Assembly (NCBI GenBank): GCA_013791775.1
Contig: VMTE01000036.1
Coordinates: 62,001-126,000, forward strand
From: Hyphomonas sp.
GTDB taxonomy: Bacteria > Pseudomonadota > Alphaproteobacteria > Caulobacterales > Hyphomonadaceae
Reading direction: 5' to 3'
DNA length: 64,000 nt
Position 1 is the stretch's first letter; each line of letters starts with the position of its first letter. Below, one piece after another: positions 27,223-36,781 of the stretch. A model generated the notes under the pieces. That model did not search any database and had not been told where the DNA came from. It was given only the letters and a program-made list of their open reading frames with translations. A program made the translations under genes and the position numbers.

Positions 27223-28713
27223 ATGGCTTTCGGGAAACGCTCCGGCTCATCGGTGACAACGCTGCCCCATGCACCGGCAGCGTCCGCGCCGGCACCAAAA
27301 CCGGCCGCGCCCGCTGCGCCGCCGCCGGCCGCAGCGCCAAAACCCGCACCATCGGCAGTGGGCGCGCCTGCGCCAGCCGTGAAGCTGAAGACGCCCGAGA
27401 TCAAGCCGGAGCCGGTTCGCAAGGTCAACCAGCATTCCGACCAGTATTACACGACCAAGACAACGATCTTCAACGCGCTGATCGATACCATCGACCTGTC
27501 GCAACTCGCCCAGCTCGACACAGAGAGCGCGCGCGAAGAGATCCGCGACATTGTCATTGAAATCATCAGTATCAAGAATGTCGTGATGTCGATCTCCGAG
27601 CAGGAATACCTGCTGGACGATATCTGCAACGACGTGCTCGGCTATGGCCCGCTTGAGCCGCTTCTCGCCCGCGACGATATTGCCGATATCATGGTCAATG
27701 GAGCTGACACGACCTATATCGAGGTCAACGGCAAGATCGAACGCACCAACATCCGCTTCCGCGACAACGCACAGCTGATGAACATCTGCCAACGGATCGT
27801 GAGCCAGGTCGGCCGCCGCGTGGATGAAAGCTCGCCCATCTGCGACGCCCGACTTCTTGACGGGTCCCGTGTGAACGTGATCGCGCCGCCTCTGGCGATC
27901 GACGGCCCCACGCTCACCATTCGTAAGTTCAAGAAGGACAAGCTGAAACTTGAGGACCTCGTGAAGTTCGGCTCCATCAGCGAGGCTGGCGCCGAAGTCC
28001 TGCGCATCATCGGTCTCAGCCGCTGTAACGTTCTGATTTCCGGCGGTACCGGTTCGGGAAAAACGACGCTTCTAAACTGTCTCACGGCGTTCATCGAACC
28101 TGGCGAGCGCGTCATCACCTGCGAAGACTCCGCCGAACTCCAGTTGCAGCAACCGCATGTGGTTCGCCTCGAAACGCGCCCACCCAACATCGAGGGCTCT
28201 GGCGAAGTCACGATGCGCGAACTGGTCAAGAACTGTCTGCGTATGCGTCCCGAGCGGATCATCGTCGGCGAGGTTCGCGGACCTGAAGCGTTCGACCTTT
28301 TGCAAGCGATGAACACAGGCCACGATGGCTCGATGGGCACGCTGCACGCCAACTCGCCCCGCGAAGCCCTGAGCCGTGTGGAATCCATGATCACCATGGG
28401 CGGCTTCTCGCTGCCGGCAAAAACCATCCGTGAAATGATCGTCGGCTCCATCGACGTCGTCGTCCAGGCCTCGCGCCTGCGTGACGGCTCGCGCCGCATC
28501 ATGTGCATCACCGAGGTGCTCGGCCTCGAAGGGGATACGATCGTGCTGCAGGACATCCTCAAGTACGAGATCGATGGCGAGGACGAGCACGGCAAGATCA
28601 TCGGCCGTCACCGCGGCATGGGCATCGGGCGTCCGCGCTTCTGGGAGCGCGCATCCTACTACAATATGGAACGCGAACTTGCGGCAGCGCTCGATTCGCT
28701 GAACGGCGCATAA
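27223..28713 (+). CDS. cpaF: CpaF/TadA secretion ATPase
   Basis: A 496-residue hexameric traffic ATPase. The first ~60 residues are Pro/Ala-rich and low complexity. The core has Walker A GGTGSGKTT (K280), a Walker B region (RPERIIVGEVRGPEA) and a His box (GHDGSMGTLHANSP). It powers Flp pilus extension and retraction. Its last base is the first base of the tadB ATG. Confidence 0.96.
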   Translation: MAFGKRSGSSVTTLPHAPAASAPAPKPAAPAAPPPAAAPKPAPSAVGAPAPAVKLKTPEIKPEPVRKVNQHSDQYYTTKTTIFNALIDTIDLSQLAQLDTESAREEIRDIVIEIISIKNVVMSISEQEYLLDDICNDVLGYGPLEPLLARDDIADIMVNGADTTYIEVNGKIERTNIRFRDNAQLMNICQRIVSQVGRRVDESSPICDARLLDGSRVNVIAPPLAIDGPTLTIRKFKKDKLKLEDLVKFGSISEAGAEVLRIIGLSRCNVLISGGTGSGKTTLLNCLTAFIEPGERVITCEDSAELQLQQPHVVRLETRPPNIEGSGEVTMRELVKNCLRMRPERIIVGEVRGPEAFDLLQAMNTGHDGSMGTLHANSPREALSRVESMITMGGFSLPAKTIREMIVGSIDVVVQASRLRDGSRRIMCITEVLGLEGDTIVLQDILKYEIDGEDEHGKIIGRHRGMGIGRPRFWERASYYNMERELAAALDSLNGA

Positions 28714-29747
28714 TGAACCAGACCCTGATCATCGTTCTCGTGGCTGTCCTCGCCTTTGTTGCGATCGCCGGCGTCGGTTTCACCTTCACCGGCGGACAGG
28801 ACGACGCCGCCCGGAAACGCGCGCGGGAAATCGGGACAGGCCGGTTGGTTCCGAACGCGAAGGCCAACGGCAAAGCCGCTGATGATGCCGTGCGCCGCCG
28901 CGCCAAGACCCAGGAAATGCTGGATAACCTCCGGCGCCAGGACAAGGAGCGCCGCAAGACGAGTGCGGCGCGCGACATCGGTTCGAAGCTGACCCAGGCC
29001 GGTCTCGAATTGCCCATTCCGATGTTCTGGGTCATGTCGGTCATCGCGGGCGCAGTTTGCGCCGGCGTCGTCTGGATGTCGGGCGCGGATGGCCTCGTCA
29101 TCAGCGGCATCAGCTTCAAGAGCCGGCCCATCCTTTGCGGCGCGGCGTTCTTCGCCGGCACATTCGGTCTTCCCCAGTTCATCCTCAACACGATGATCAA
29201 GGGCCGCCACAAGAAGATGATCAACCAGTTCGCCGATGCGCTGGACGTCATCGTGCGCGGTGTGAAGACCGGTCTCCCGTTGGCCGAGTGCATTCGCATC
29301 ATCGGCCGGGAAAGCCCGGAGCCGCTGAAGAAGGAATTCCTGACATTCGCGGACAACCTGGCAATGGGCTCCGGCCTCGATCGCGCCCTGGCCCTGCTTT
29401 ACAAGCGCATGCCGCTGCAGGAAGTGAACTTCTTCGCCATCGTGCTGATGATCCAGGCCAAGGCGGGCGGTAACCTCTCCGAAGCGCTCGGAAACCTCTC
29501 GACCGTGATCCGCTCGCGCAAGATGATGCGCGAGAAGGTGAACGCACTGTCGTCGGAGGCCAAGGCCTCGGGTTTCATCATCGGCTCCTTGCCCTTTGCG
29601 GTCGGCGTCATGGTGTTCATGACGACGCCGGATTACATCATGGAACTCTTCCGTACCGAGACGGGTCACGTCATCCTCGCCATGGCGGCCGGCATGATGG
29701 GCGCAGGTATTACGGTCATGCGCAACATGATCAATTTCGACATGTAG
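28713..29747 (+). CDS. tadB: TadB, Tad pilus inner-membrane platform protein
   Basis: A 344-residue membrane protein with an N-terminal helix, a basic linker (about residues 30-95) and a T2SS-F domain (GRHKKMINQFADALDVIVRGVKTG) with further membrane helices. The start at 28713 uses the TAATG overlap with the cpaF stop; the frame extends upstream into cpaF but gives no plausible N-terminus. With TadC it forms the inner-membrane platform. Confidence 0.93.
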   Translation: MNQTLIIVLVAVLAFVAIAGVGFTFTGGQDDAARKRAREIGTGRLVPNAKANGKAADDAVRRRAKTQEMLDNLRRQDKERRKTSAARDIGSKLTQAGLELPIPMFWVMSVIAGAVCAGVVWMSGADGLVISGISFKSRPILCGAAFFAGTFGLPQFILNTMIKGRHKKMINQFADALDVIVRGVKTGLPLAECIRIIGRESPEPLKKEFLTFADNLAMGSGLDRALALLYKRMPLQEVNFFAIVLMIQAKAGGNLSEALGNLSTVIRSRKMMREKVNALSSEAKASGFIIGSLPFAVGVMVFMTTPDYIMELFRTETGHVILAMAAGMMGAGITVMRNMINFDM

Positions 29748-29760
29748 GGGCGGACCGAGC

Positions 29761-30786
29761 GTGTATGAAATCCTCCTGTCCTTCACGAAGCCCGAGACGC
29801 TGGCGGCCTATCTTGTGGCTGCGGCTGTCTTCGGCACGTTCCTGACGATTGCCTTGCCTTACCTGCAGGGCAACAAGCTTGAAACCCGCCTCAAGGCGGT
29901 CGCAACCCAGCGGGAAAGGCTGCGCAAGCAAAGCCGTGCGGCGCTCGAGAAGAAGGGCCTGCGCCGCAAGGACGATTCGGTCGTCGGCAACATTTCCTCG
30001 AAACTGAATCTCGCCAAGGCGCTTGAAGACCCCAACGTGGTCAAGCTGATGAACCAGGCGGGCCTTCGCGGCCCCGGCCCGATCTCGGCCTTCTACTTCT
30101 CACGCATGGCCCTGCCGTTTATCGGCGCGATCGCGACCTTCCTCTACATCTTCTTTGTCAACGATCACGGCCTGAACGTGACGATGAAGTATGGCTCGCT
30201 CGCCTTCGGCGCGGCGGCCGGTTTCTATGCCCCCAACCTCTATATTTCCAACATGGCGCAAAAGCGCCAGAAGTCCCTGATGCGGGCATTTCCGGACTCG
30301 CTGGACATGCTGCTCATCTGCGTCGAGGCCGGCATGTCGATCGAGATGGGTTTCCAGAAGGTCAGCCAGGAGATCGGTTCCGCCTCTCCGGAGCTGGCCG
30401 AGGAATTCGGCATCACGGTGGCTGAGCTGTCTTACCTGCCGGATCGCCGCCAGGCGTACGAGAACCTTGCCATCCGCACCGGCCACGAAGGCGTGAAGGC
30501 TGTCTGCATGGCGCTCGGCCAGGCCGAACGCTACGGTACGCCGCTCGGCGATGCCCTGCGCATGATGGCGAAGGAAAACCGCGAGATGCGGATGTCGGAA
30601 GCCGAGAAGAAGGCGGCTTCGCTGCCGGCCAAGCTGACGGTTCCGATGATCCTGTTCTTCCTTCCGGTCCTGTTCCTTGTGGTGCTCGGCCCGGCCTATA
30701 TCAAGTACCAGAAGATGCAGAACAAGAACGACGTGGCGCCCCAGGTCACCGAGCGCATCACCGATACAAGCCACGACTACGCCTGA
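29761..30786 (+). CDS. tadC: TadC, Tad pilus inner-membrane platform protein
   Basis: A 341-residue T2SS-F domain protein (RAFPDSLDMLLICVEAGMSIEMGFQKV) with about four membrane helices and the C-terminal KLTVPMILFFLPVLFLVVLGPAYI typical of TadC. GTG start at 29761, 13 bp after tadB. It ends the pilus operon; no tadD follows directly. Confidence 0.93.
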   Translation: MYEILLSFTKPETLAAYLVAAAVFGTFLTIALPYLQGNKLETRLKAVATQRERLRKQSRAALEKKGLRRKDDSVVGNISSKLNLAKALEDPNVVKLMNQAGLRGPGPISAFYFSRMALPFIGAIATFLYIFFVNDHGLNVTMKYGSLAFGAAAGFYAPNLYISNMAQKRQKSLMRAFPDSLDMLLICVEAGMSIEMGFQKVSQEIGSASPELAEEFGITVAELSYLPDRRQAYENLAIRTGHEGVKAVCMALGQAERYGTPLGDALRMMAKENREMRMSEAEKKAASLPAKLTVPMILFFLPVLFLVVLGPAYIKYQKMQNKNDVAPQVTERITDTSHDYA

Positions 30787-30838
30787 GCGCGGGCAGAGGG
30801 GGCTTTCCCGGCGGGCTGACCCCCGTTAGACGGAGGAC

Positions 30839-32347
30839 ATGAGCCTCAAACCCCTTGCCGCCGCCACGTTGGCCCGTTTCGGCTTCGCGCCAGCTACCGC
30901 TGGTCCGCTGGCCTGCCGAACGCCGCTCACCGGCGAAACCCTCGCGCATCTCGACGTGGATACGCCAGGCGCCGTCGACGACGCCATCGCGGCGGCGGTG
31001 ATGGCGTTCGAGCATTGGCGCGATGTCCCGGCGCCGCGCCGCGGCGAACTGGTGCGGCTGCTGGGGGAGGAACTGCGCGCCGCGAAGGACGATCTCGCCA
31101 CGCTCGTCACGCTGGAGGCGGGAAAGATCCCGGCCGAGGCCGAAGGCGAAGTGCAGGAAATGATCGACATCTGCGACTTCGCCGTGGGCCTGTCGCGCCA
31201 GCTGCATGGCCTCACCATCGCCTCTGAGCGTCCGGGCCACCGGATGATGGAAACCTGGCATCCGGCCGGCATCACGGCGATCATCACCGCCTTCAATTTT
31301 CCGGTCGCGGTCTGGGCCTGGAATGCCGCGCTCGCGTTGGTTTGCGGCAATCCCGTCATCTGGAAACCGTCGGAAAAAACGCCGCTGACGGCGCTGGCCG
31401 TCTCGGCGGTCTTCACCCGCGCGCTCCGCCAATTCGGCAATGCACCGGACGGCTTGTCGGCCTGCCTGATCGGCGGTCCCGGCATCGGCGCGGCGCTTGC
31501 CGCCGATCCGCGCATCGCGGTTGTCTCCGCCACCGGTTCTACCCGGATGGGACGCGCCGTGGCGCCGGTGGTCGCCGCGCGCTTCGGCAAGACAATCCTC
31601 GAACTTGGCGGCAACAATGCCGCCATCGTCTGTCCCTCGGCGGATATCGATCTGGCCGTGCGCGCCATTGCCTTCTCGGCGCTGGGCACCGCCGGGCAAC
31701 GCTGCACCACGATGCGCCGCCTGTTCGTGCACGAGACGGTCGCGGACCCGCTCATCGCGCGCCTCAAGACAGCGTGGGCGTCGGCCCGGGTCGGCAATCC
31801 GATGACGCCGGGGGTGCTGGTCGGTCCGCTCATCGATGCCGCAGCGGGGGAGGCGATGACGGCGGCCTTGACCGAGGCCGCTTCCGCCGGCGGCGAAGTC
31901 TTCGGCGGCGGCGTGGTTGACTCCGGCGGCGGTGTCTATCGCCGCCCTGCGCTGGTCGTGATGCCTGCCCAGACCGGACCGGTCCTGCGCGAAACCTTCG
32001 CGCCCATCCTCTATGTCATGCGCTTCGCAGACCTCGGCGAAGCGATTGCACTCAACAACGGCGTCGCGGCGGGCCTGTCCTCGTCGATCTTCACGACCGA
32101 CCTGCGCGAAGCCGAGCGCTTCCTGGCGGCGTCCGGATCGGATTGCGGAATCGCCAACGTCAACATCGGCACCTCCGGCGCCGAGATCGGCGGCGCCTTC
32201 GGCGGCGAAAAGGAGACGGGCGGCGGCCGGGAGTCCGGCTCGGACGCCTGGCGCGGCTACATGCGCCGCGCGACCAACACGATCAATTATTCAAGCGCCC
32301 TCCCGCTGGCACAGGGGATCCGCTTCGATACGCCGGAAGCGGATTAG
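30839..32347 (+). CDS. ALDH7-type aldehyde dehydrogenase (alpha-aminoadipate semialdehyde dehydrogenase-like)
   Basis: A 502-residue NAD(P)-dependent aldehyde dehydrogenase with the catalytic cysteine C289 (GQRCTTM) and general base E255 (LELGGNN). The C-terminal segment GAFGGEKETGGGRESGSDAWRGYMRR and NTINYS...LPLAQGI is nearly diagnostic of the ALDH7/AmaB/Pcd branch, which oxidises alpha-aminoadipate semialdehyde in lysine breakdown. No other lysine-catabolic gene is adjacent, so the substrate is inferred. The 260-bp stretch after it (32348-32607) shows only a weak hairpin and no gene. Confidence 0.88.
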   Translation: MSLKPLAAATLARFGFAPATAGPLACRTPLTGETLAHLDVDTPGAVDDAIAAAVMAFEHWRDVPAPRRGELVRLLGEELRAAKDDLATLVTLEAGKIPAEAEGEVQEMIDICDFAVGLSRQLHGLTIASERPGHRMMETWHPAGITAIITAFNFPVAVWAWNAALALVCGNPVIWKPSEKTPLTALAVSAVFTRALRQFGNAPDGLSACLIGGPGIGAALAADPRIAVVSATGSTRMGRAVAPVVAARFGKTILELGGNNAAIVCPSADIDLAVRAIAFSALGTAGQRCTTMRRLFVHETVADPLIARLKTAWASARVGNPMTPGVLVGPLIDAAAGEAMTAALTEAASAGGEVFGGGVVDSGGGVYRRPALVVMPAQTGPVLRETFAPILYVMRFADLGEAIALNNGVAAGLSSSIFTTDLREAERFLAASGSDCGIANVNIGTSGAEIGGAFGGEKETGGGRESGSDAWRGYMRRATNTINYSSALPLAQGIRFDTPEAD

Positions 32348-32607
32348 GGTTCATGCGCGATCCGATCGGCGGCTGCTTGCCAAGAGCGGTTGCTGACCGC
32401 CTCCAAATGAACGCTCCTGCTTGCCGGAACAGAACTGAGGCTTCAGAGAGCCGAGCCCAAAAAAGCAAGTTGCGCTACCTCTCGAATAACTGACCTGGAA
32501 TGTACGTTTCACGAATGGCGATAGCCTCATGCCCATTTACGCCAGATTGACCATGAGCCACCGGGACTGGCTCGCAATGAGCCGGCAATCGGGCTTATCA
32601 GCCTTTG

Positions 32608-33168
32608 TCAGCGCCGGTTGTCCGAGCGGTTTTCGGAGGGGTAGATCGAGGCGACGGTTGCGCCGGGGCGGGACAAGGCGTCCACGACCTGGGCGCGTTG
32701 CTCGATAGCCAGCCACAGACCGTGCGCTTCAACATCCACAATCCGCCAATCCCCGCCGCGCTGCAACAACCGCATGCGCATGATCATTGGATCACGGTAG
32801 GGAGTCGATACACGCGTTGTCACGATGGAATCAGTTTCGCTGCGTTCCGCAGACGAGAGGATCTCGAGCCGTGCAGAGCTCAGCTCTTCTGTCCGCTGAC
32901 CGAGGAAATCCCGGAGAAACGACTCGAGGCGTACGGTGAACAGGTCCGCTTCCTCCTGACTGATCTGGCGGCTGTACTTGCCGAGCACGAAGCGGGCGAT
33001 CCGCGGCATGTCCGCGTCGTTGAGAATGGCCTCCGCAACAGAACCTTCCGGATCCTGATGGATGGTCTCGATAAGCGCCTGAATGTGCGCTTCAGACTCG
33101 GGGTTGGCGAAGGCTGCGGCCGGACAAAGCCCGACCAAGCCGACAGCGGCGACGAGTAATCTCTTCAT
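32608..33168 (-). CDS. MlaC/Ttg2D-like periplasmic phospholipid-binding protein
   Basis: A 186-residue exported protein (signal peptide about residues 1-21) of the MlaC/toluene-tolerance auxiliary family. It has the helical start with ARFVLGKYSRQIS and the closing GGDWRIVDVEAHGLWLAIEQRAQ that matches the family's W-I-DV-G-S pattern. MlaC proteins carry lipids across the periplasm. No Mla ABC transporter genes are nearby, so this copy appears dedicated to the operon, where it is the last gene, 36 bp after the TPR gene. It may move the acyl product or protect the membrane from it. Confidence 0.8.
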   Translation of the reverse strand: MKRLLVAAVGLVGLCPAAAFANPESEAHIQALIETIHQDPEGSVAEAILNDADMPRIARFVLGKYSRQISQEEADLFTVRLESFLRDFLGQRTEELSSARLEILSSAERSETDSIVTTRVSTPYRDPMIMRMRLLQRGGDWRIVDVEAHGLWLAIEQRAQVVDALSRPGATVASIYPSENRSDNRR

Positions 33169-33204
33169 GGTTTTTCCAAGCTTTTGAATTTGCTGTGTCG
33201 ATCT

Positions 33205-33855
33205 TCAGTGCATGTGCTTGCGAACGATTTCGAGATCGGCGGCAATCTCCGCGCGGCGTCCCTCATCTGCGACTTCCCGGCCCGGGCGCGCCTTGGCCAT
33301 CGCGGCGCGCTCGAGATACTCACTGGCCAGCGCGTAGTCGCCCGCGGAGATCAGGAAGTCGCCATAGAAATAGTTCGAGTCCAGACCGTCCGGGTTCGTC
33401 GAAACCGCTTTTTCAAGATAGGCTTTTGCCTTCTTCTTCGAGCCAAAGCCGATCGGCGCACCGGGCACTTTGGCATAGAGCGTGCCGAGGCTCGCGTAGA
33501 TGGACCCGTTGAGCGCCGTCGGGTTGATCTTCTCGGCTTCCTCCAGGCGCGCCTTGGCTTTCTTGGCGAGGCCGAGCGCGCTGAGCCCCCCTTGCGTGCC
33601 TGCCTGTGTGCTGAGGACGATGCCCGACCAGATTTTAGGCTCGGCGCGGTCCGGATAGGCAGACACGAGCGCATCAGCCTCGGTCGCGAGCTTCTCGAAC
33701 CGCTCAAGCTTCGTGTCGCGGTCGGCAACTTTGTAGTTGATCTGCGCCCATTCGGACTGGAGGTGCGAAATCTGTGACTCCAGTTTCGTCTCGTCGGCTT
33801 GAGCTGCGCTGGCGAACGATAGGGCAAGAAGTGCAGCCAGGGTAATCTTTTTCAT
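33205..33855 (-). CDS. Exported TPR-repeat protein
   Basis: A 216-residue protein with a signal peptide (MKKITLAALLALSFASAAQA) and TPR-like helical pairs, for example around NGSIYASLGTLYAKVPGAP and DSNYFYGDFLISAGDYALASEYLERA. It lies 13 bp after the SDR gene in the same operon. TPR proteins are scaffolds; here it may hold a periplasmic complex with the MlaC-like protein. No specific function can be assigned. Confidence 0.75.
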   Translation of the reverse strand: MKKITLAALLALSFASAAQADETKLESQISHLQSEWAQINYKVADRDTKLERFEKLATEADALVSAYPDRAEPKIWSGIVLSTQAGTQGGLSALGLAKKAKARLEEAEKINPTALNGSIYASLGTLYAKVPGAPIGFGSKKKAKAYLEKAVSTNPDGLDSNYFYGDFLISAGDYALASEYLERAAMAKARPGREVADEGRRAEIAADLEIVRKHMH

Positions 33856-33868
33856 GGTGGTGTCTTTC

Positions 33869-34654
33869 CTACGATTTGGGAAGCGTCAGGGGGTGGGAAT
33901 CCAGAAACAGCGAACGGGCCAGATCGTCGTTCTTGCGCAAAGCGCCGTCGACGATGCGGGGCAGAAGGCCGTTCAGGCGGACGAAGAAGCTCTCGGGAAA
34001 GCCCAGATAGACGTCCTTTCGCCCATGGATGAGGGCGGTCACGATGCGGCGGGCAACGCTTTCGGGCTCGTCCATTTTCATGCCGGTCAGCGCGGCATAT
34101 TCGAGAACTTTCTGCGTATTCAGAGGTGTACGGACGGCGCGGGGTGCAACGTAGCTGACTTCGACGCCGGAGCCGGAAGTCTCGCGTCTCAGCGCTTCGC
34201 TAAAGCTGCGCAATCCGCTCTTTGCCGAGGAATAGGTGGCGAAGTGGGCGAAGCTGATCGATCCGAAGATGGAGCCGACATTCACGATCTGGCCTTTGCC
34301 AGCTTCGATCATGGCGGGCAGGACGGCGCGGGTCAGCAACACAGGTGCGACCAGGTTGATCGTGTAACCTAGCGAAATGGAACTGTCGGATTGATCCGAT
34401 AGCGGACCAAAGTATTGGACGCCGGCGAGGTTGATCAGAACGTCGGGCCGAAGCGCTGTAAGTTGCCGGGCAATGTCCTGGATCCCGTCGAGGGTGGACA
34501 AGTCGCCACGAATGTGCTCGGCCTCGAAGGGCAAGGTCTCCGTCCGGTCGATCACGACAAGACGGGCGCCGCGGGCAATCAGGCGTTTGGCAATGTGTGA
34601 TCCGATGCCGCCACCGCCGCCGGTGAGGGCTACAATCTTTCCCTTAACTTTCAT
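33869..34654 (-). CDS. Short-chain dehydrogenase/reductase
   Basis: A 261-residue classical SDR. The Rossmann motif is TGGGGGIG (residues 11-18), D36 at the end of strand 2 suggests NAD(H), the NNAG motif is replaced by NLAG, and the catalytic S128, Y141 and K145 (YSSAK) are present. I start at ATG 34654 (MKVKGKIVALTGG), which overlaps the diiron-protein gene by 11 bp; the longer open frame has no family similarity. It probably oxidises or reduces a hydroxyl or carbonyl on the product of the preceding enzymes. Confidence 0.87.
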   Translation of the reverse strand: MKVKGKIVALTGGGGGIGSHIAKRLIARGARLVVIDRTETLPFEAEHIRGDLSTLDGIQDIARQLTALRPDVLINLAGVQYFGPLSDQSDSSISLGYTINLVAPVLLTRAVLPAMIEAGKGQIVNVGSIFGSISFAHFATYSSAKSGLRSFSEALRRETSGSGVEVSYVAPRAVRTPLNTQKVLEYAALTGMKMDEPESVARRIVTALIHGRKDVYLGFPESFFVRLNGLLPRIVDGALRKNDDLARSLFLDSHPLTLPKS

Positions 34655-35336
34655 GCATAAGCTCCGTATCGTGAGGAATTGAAGCGAAGACGTTTGCGAA
34701 AAGCACAAACATGCGCTTCGCCATGTAGATGATTGCATCCTGATCTTCCGAAGACTTCACCTGGCCCATCAGCGTCGCGAGGAAGTTCATGTGCTCGAGA
34801 TCGAGTGCGCCGTGAGAAAACAAGTAGGTGAAGGCAGACCGGGGCAGGTCGAGCGAGGTCATCACTGCATCGGCGCCCTGGCACGCGAGTTTCGTGCTGG
34901 TGCCTTCGAGCACGAAGACCATGCCGAAGAAGCCGAGCGGATTGATACGCGAGATGTAATCGTAGGCGTATGACACCATAAATTCGGTTGCGGGTAGCGG
35001 TTCGCTTATTCGCACCGCATCGGCATCGCCGCCTGCGGCCCTGATGTCATTCAGGATCCATTCCTCGTGTCCGGATTCTTCCGAGATGTATTCGTCCAGA
35101 GCGTCCTGGAACTTTATGGCACTCGCCGGCAACCAGGCCTTGGTCCAGCGCATCAGCGGCACCGTGTGCTTCACATGATGATAGGCTTGGGTCAGGTATG
35201 CGATGTACGTTCTGCGAGATATTTGACCGCGCAGGCCGTCCCGGATTTGGGGTACCGACAAGAGCAATTTCTGCTCGTCTGCAGTGTCGCGCACCAGGCG
35301 CTCGAAGAAGGTCGTGGTCGTCAGGCCGGGGCTCAT
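34644..35336 (-). CDS. Haem-oxygenase-like diiron oxidase/oxygenase (HDO, TenA/CADD-like)
   Basis: A 230-residue all-helical protein of the haem-oxygenase-like iron-binding superfamily. E83 and H90 (YISEESGH), E144 (VLEGTS), H175, D179 and H182 (SHGALDLEH) reproduce, with nearly the same spacing, the six metal ligands known for chlamydial CADD (E81, H88, E142, H174, D178, H181). Proteins of this fold use a diiron centre and oxygen for N-oxygenation, desaturation or C-C cleavage, as in UndA and BesC. The ATG at 35336 overlaps the ligase stop (ATGA); 35348 is an alternative. The substrate is probably the acyl intermediate made next door, which is inference. Confidence 0.82.
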   Translation of the reverse strand: MSPGLTTTTFFERLVRDTADEQKLLLSVPQIRDGLRGQISRRTYIAYLTQAYHHVKHTVPLMRWTKAWLPASAIKFQDALDEYISEESGHEEWILNDIRAAGGDADAVRISEPLPATEFMVSYAYDYISRINPLGFFGMVFVLEGTSTKLACQGADAVMTSLDLPRSAFTYLFSHGALDLEHMNFLATLMGQVKSSEDQDAIIYMAKRMFVLFANVFASIPHDTELMHES

Positions 35337-36781
35337 GTCGTTGGGCATTTCAGGAATTCCTTCAGGATAACGTCCCGACGCAGCCGGCCCGTGCCGGTGA
35401 GCGTCTTGTTGGAGATGGAGAATGGGGCAACGGCGTGCCAGTTCTTGATCCTTGCGTATTCCGGTAGTGACTGGTTGGCGCGCTCGACCGCATTCGCGAG
35501 GGCCGAGTTCGGAATGCCCTGCAGCGATGGGACGATCAGTGCACTGAGCGCAGGGTCTCCGTCGCCATATGCCAAAGCCTGCCGGATCTCGGGTTGGGCC
35601 AGGAGCTCGCTCTCGACCCATTCGGGCGCGACGTTTCGGCCGAAGCTCGTGATGAGGGTGTTCTTTTTCCGGCCGTTGATGAAGAGAAACCCGTCGGCGT
35701 CGAGGCCGCCGGTATCACCGGTGGCCAGCTCGCCCTGGCGGCGGCTTTGCCCGACATAGCCGAGCGTCGCTGGATTGGAGATGATTATTTCGCCGTCCGC
35801 CTCTACGCGGAGGTCAACATGCGGCAGCACTTTGCCGACCGTACCGGAGCGGCTCTCGCCAGGAGTGTTGAAAGCGACGACAGATGCCGCTTCGCTCAGA
35901 CCGTAGCCCTCATGGACCGGAAGACCGAGAGATTTCGCGCCCTCAAGGATGCTCGGGGCGAGCCGGGCGCCGCCCACTGCGACAAGCTTCATGTCCGGCA
36001 GCCGGCTTCCGCTCGCGGCAAGCGTGAACATCAGGCCGCGCAAAAGTTCGGGGACGACGATGATACTGGTTGCTTTGCTCTTCTGCAGGCAGGCGATCAG
36101 CTGTTTAAAGTCAGGTTGAAAGGCTGATGCGAAGCCGATCTGGGATTGCGGCAGAAGCACAATCGCTCCCCCTGCAATGAGGGTTGCGTAGACGCCGGCT
36201 ACGTTCTCAAGCAGCACCGCGAGCGGCATGACCGAGACATGGGTTTCGGCGTAGGCGCCGCCGATGGCGTCCACGAGGGAACTGGCGACGGCCTCCAATC
36301 CCGCTTGCGAGAGGCACACGCCTTTAGGATCGCTCGTGGTGCCTGACGTGTAGGTGATCTTGGCGGTGCCGGGAGGAAGCGTTGCCGATTCAAAGGGGAT
36401 GTGCCTGAAGGTCAGGCGTTTGTTTCCGATGGTGATCGCCGCGCAGCTCGCGCCTGACGGCGCAATGCCTTCAAGGATGCCGACTGCGCCTGCGTTGCGC
36501 AGGGCGTGTACGGACTGATCGGTGGTGAAGAACGGCGGCAAAGGGATGATCGGGCGGCCCAGAAGCACACACGCCAGATCGAGCACAACCCAGGTTGGAT
36601 CATTCTCAATCCGGATCGCGATCGGGCCGGAGCCAGGCAAAATGCGCTCCAACTGCAGGGCGGCATCCGCGACCAGCTGCGTGAGTTCGGCATAGGAAAC
36701 AGACGTCTCCGCGCCGATGAGCGCGCGCTTTCCGGGATCGACCGCCGCATGCCGGGCGATGGCTTTCAGAACCTGGCTCAT
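35333..36781 (-). CDS. ANL-family acyl/aryl-adenylate-forming enzyme
   Basis: A 482-residue AMP-binding protein with A3 TYTSGTTSDPKGV (from T143), A5 GYGLSEA (292-298), A7 TGD (354-356) and A8 GRKKN (370-374). It is slightly short for an acyl-CoA synthetase. The A10 region reads LTGTGRLRRD, so the expected catalytic lysine is R466. It should activate a carboxylate as an acyl-AMP, and the altered A10 residue may affect adenylation or transfer. ATGA overlaps link it to both the preceding GNAT-like gene and the following diiron-protein gene. Confidence 0.87.
   Translation of the reverse strand: MSQVLKAIARHAAVDPGKRALIGAETSVSYAELTQLVADAALQLERILPGSGPIAIRIENDPTWVVLDLACVLLGRPIIPLPPFFTTDQSVHALRNAGAVGILEGIAPSGASCAAITIGNKRLTFRHIPFESATLPPGTAKITYTSGTTSDPKGVCLSQAGLEAVASSLVDAIGGAYAETHVSVMPLAVLLENVAGVYATLIAGGAIVLLPQSQIGFASAFQPDFKQLIACLQKSKATSIIVVPELLRGLMFTLAASGSRLPDMKLVAVGGARLAPSILEGAKSLGLPVHEGYGLSEAASVVAFNTPGESRSGTVGKVLPHVDLRVEADGEIIISNPATLGYVGQSRRQGELATGDTGGLDADGFLFINGRKKNTLITSFGRNVAPEWVESELLAQPEIRQALAYGDGDPALSALIVPSLQGIPNSALANAVERANQSLPEYARIKNWHAVAPFSISNKTLTGTGRLRRDVILKEFLKCPTT

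Noticed and set aside
32554-32574. Hairpin GAGCCA/TGGCTC after the MlaC-like gene as a terminator
   Set aside because: The stem is only 6 bp and no T-run follows in the direction of transcription.
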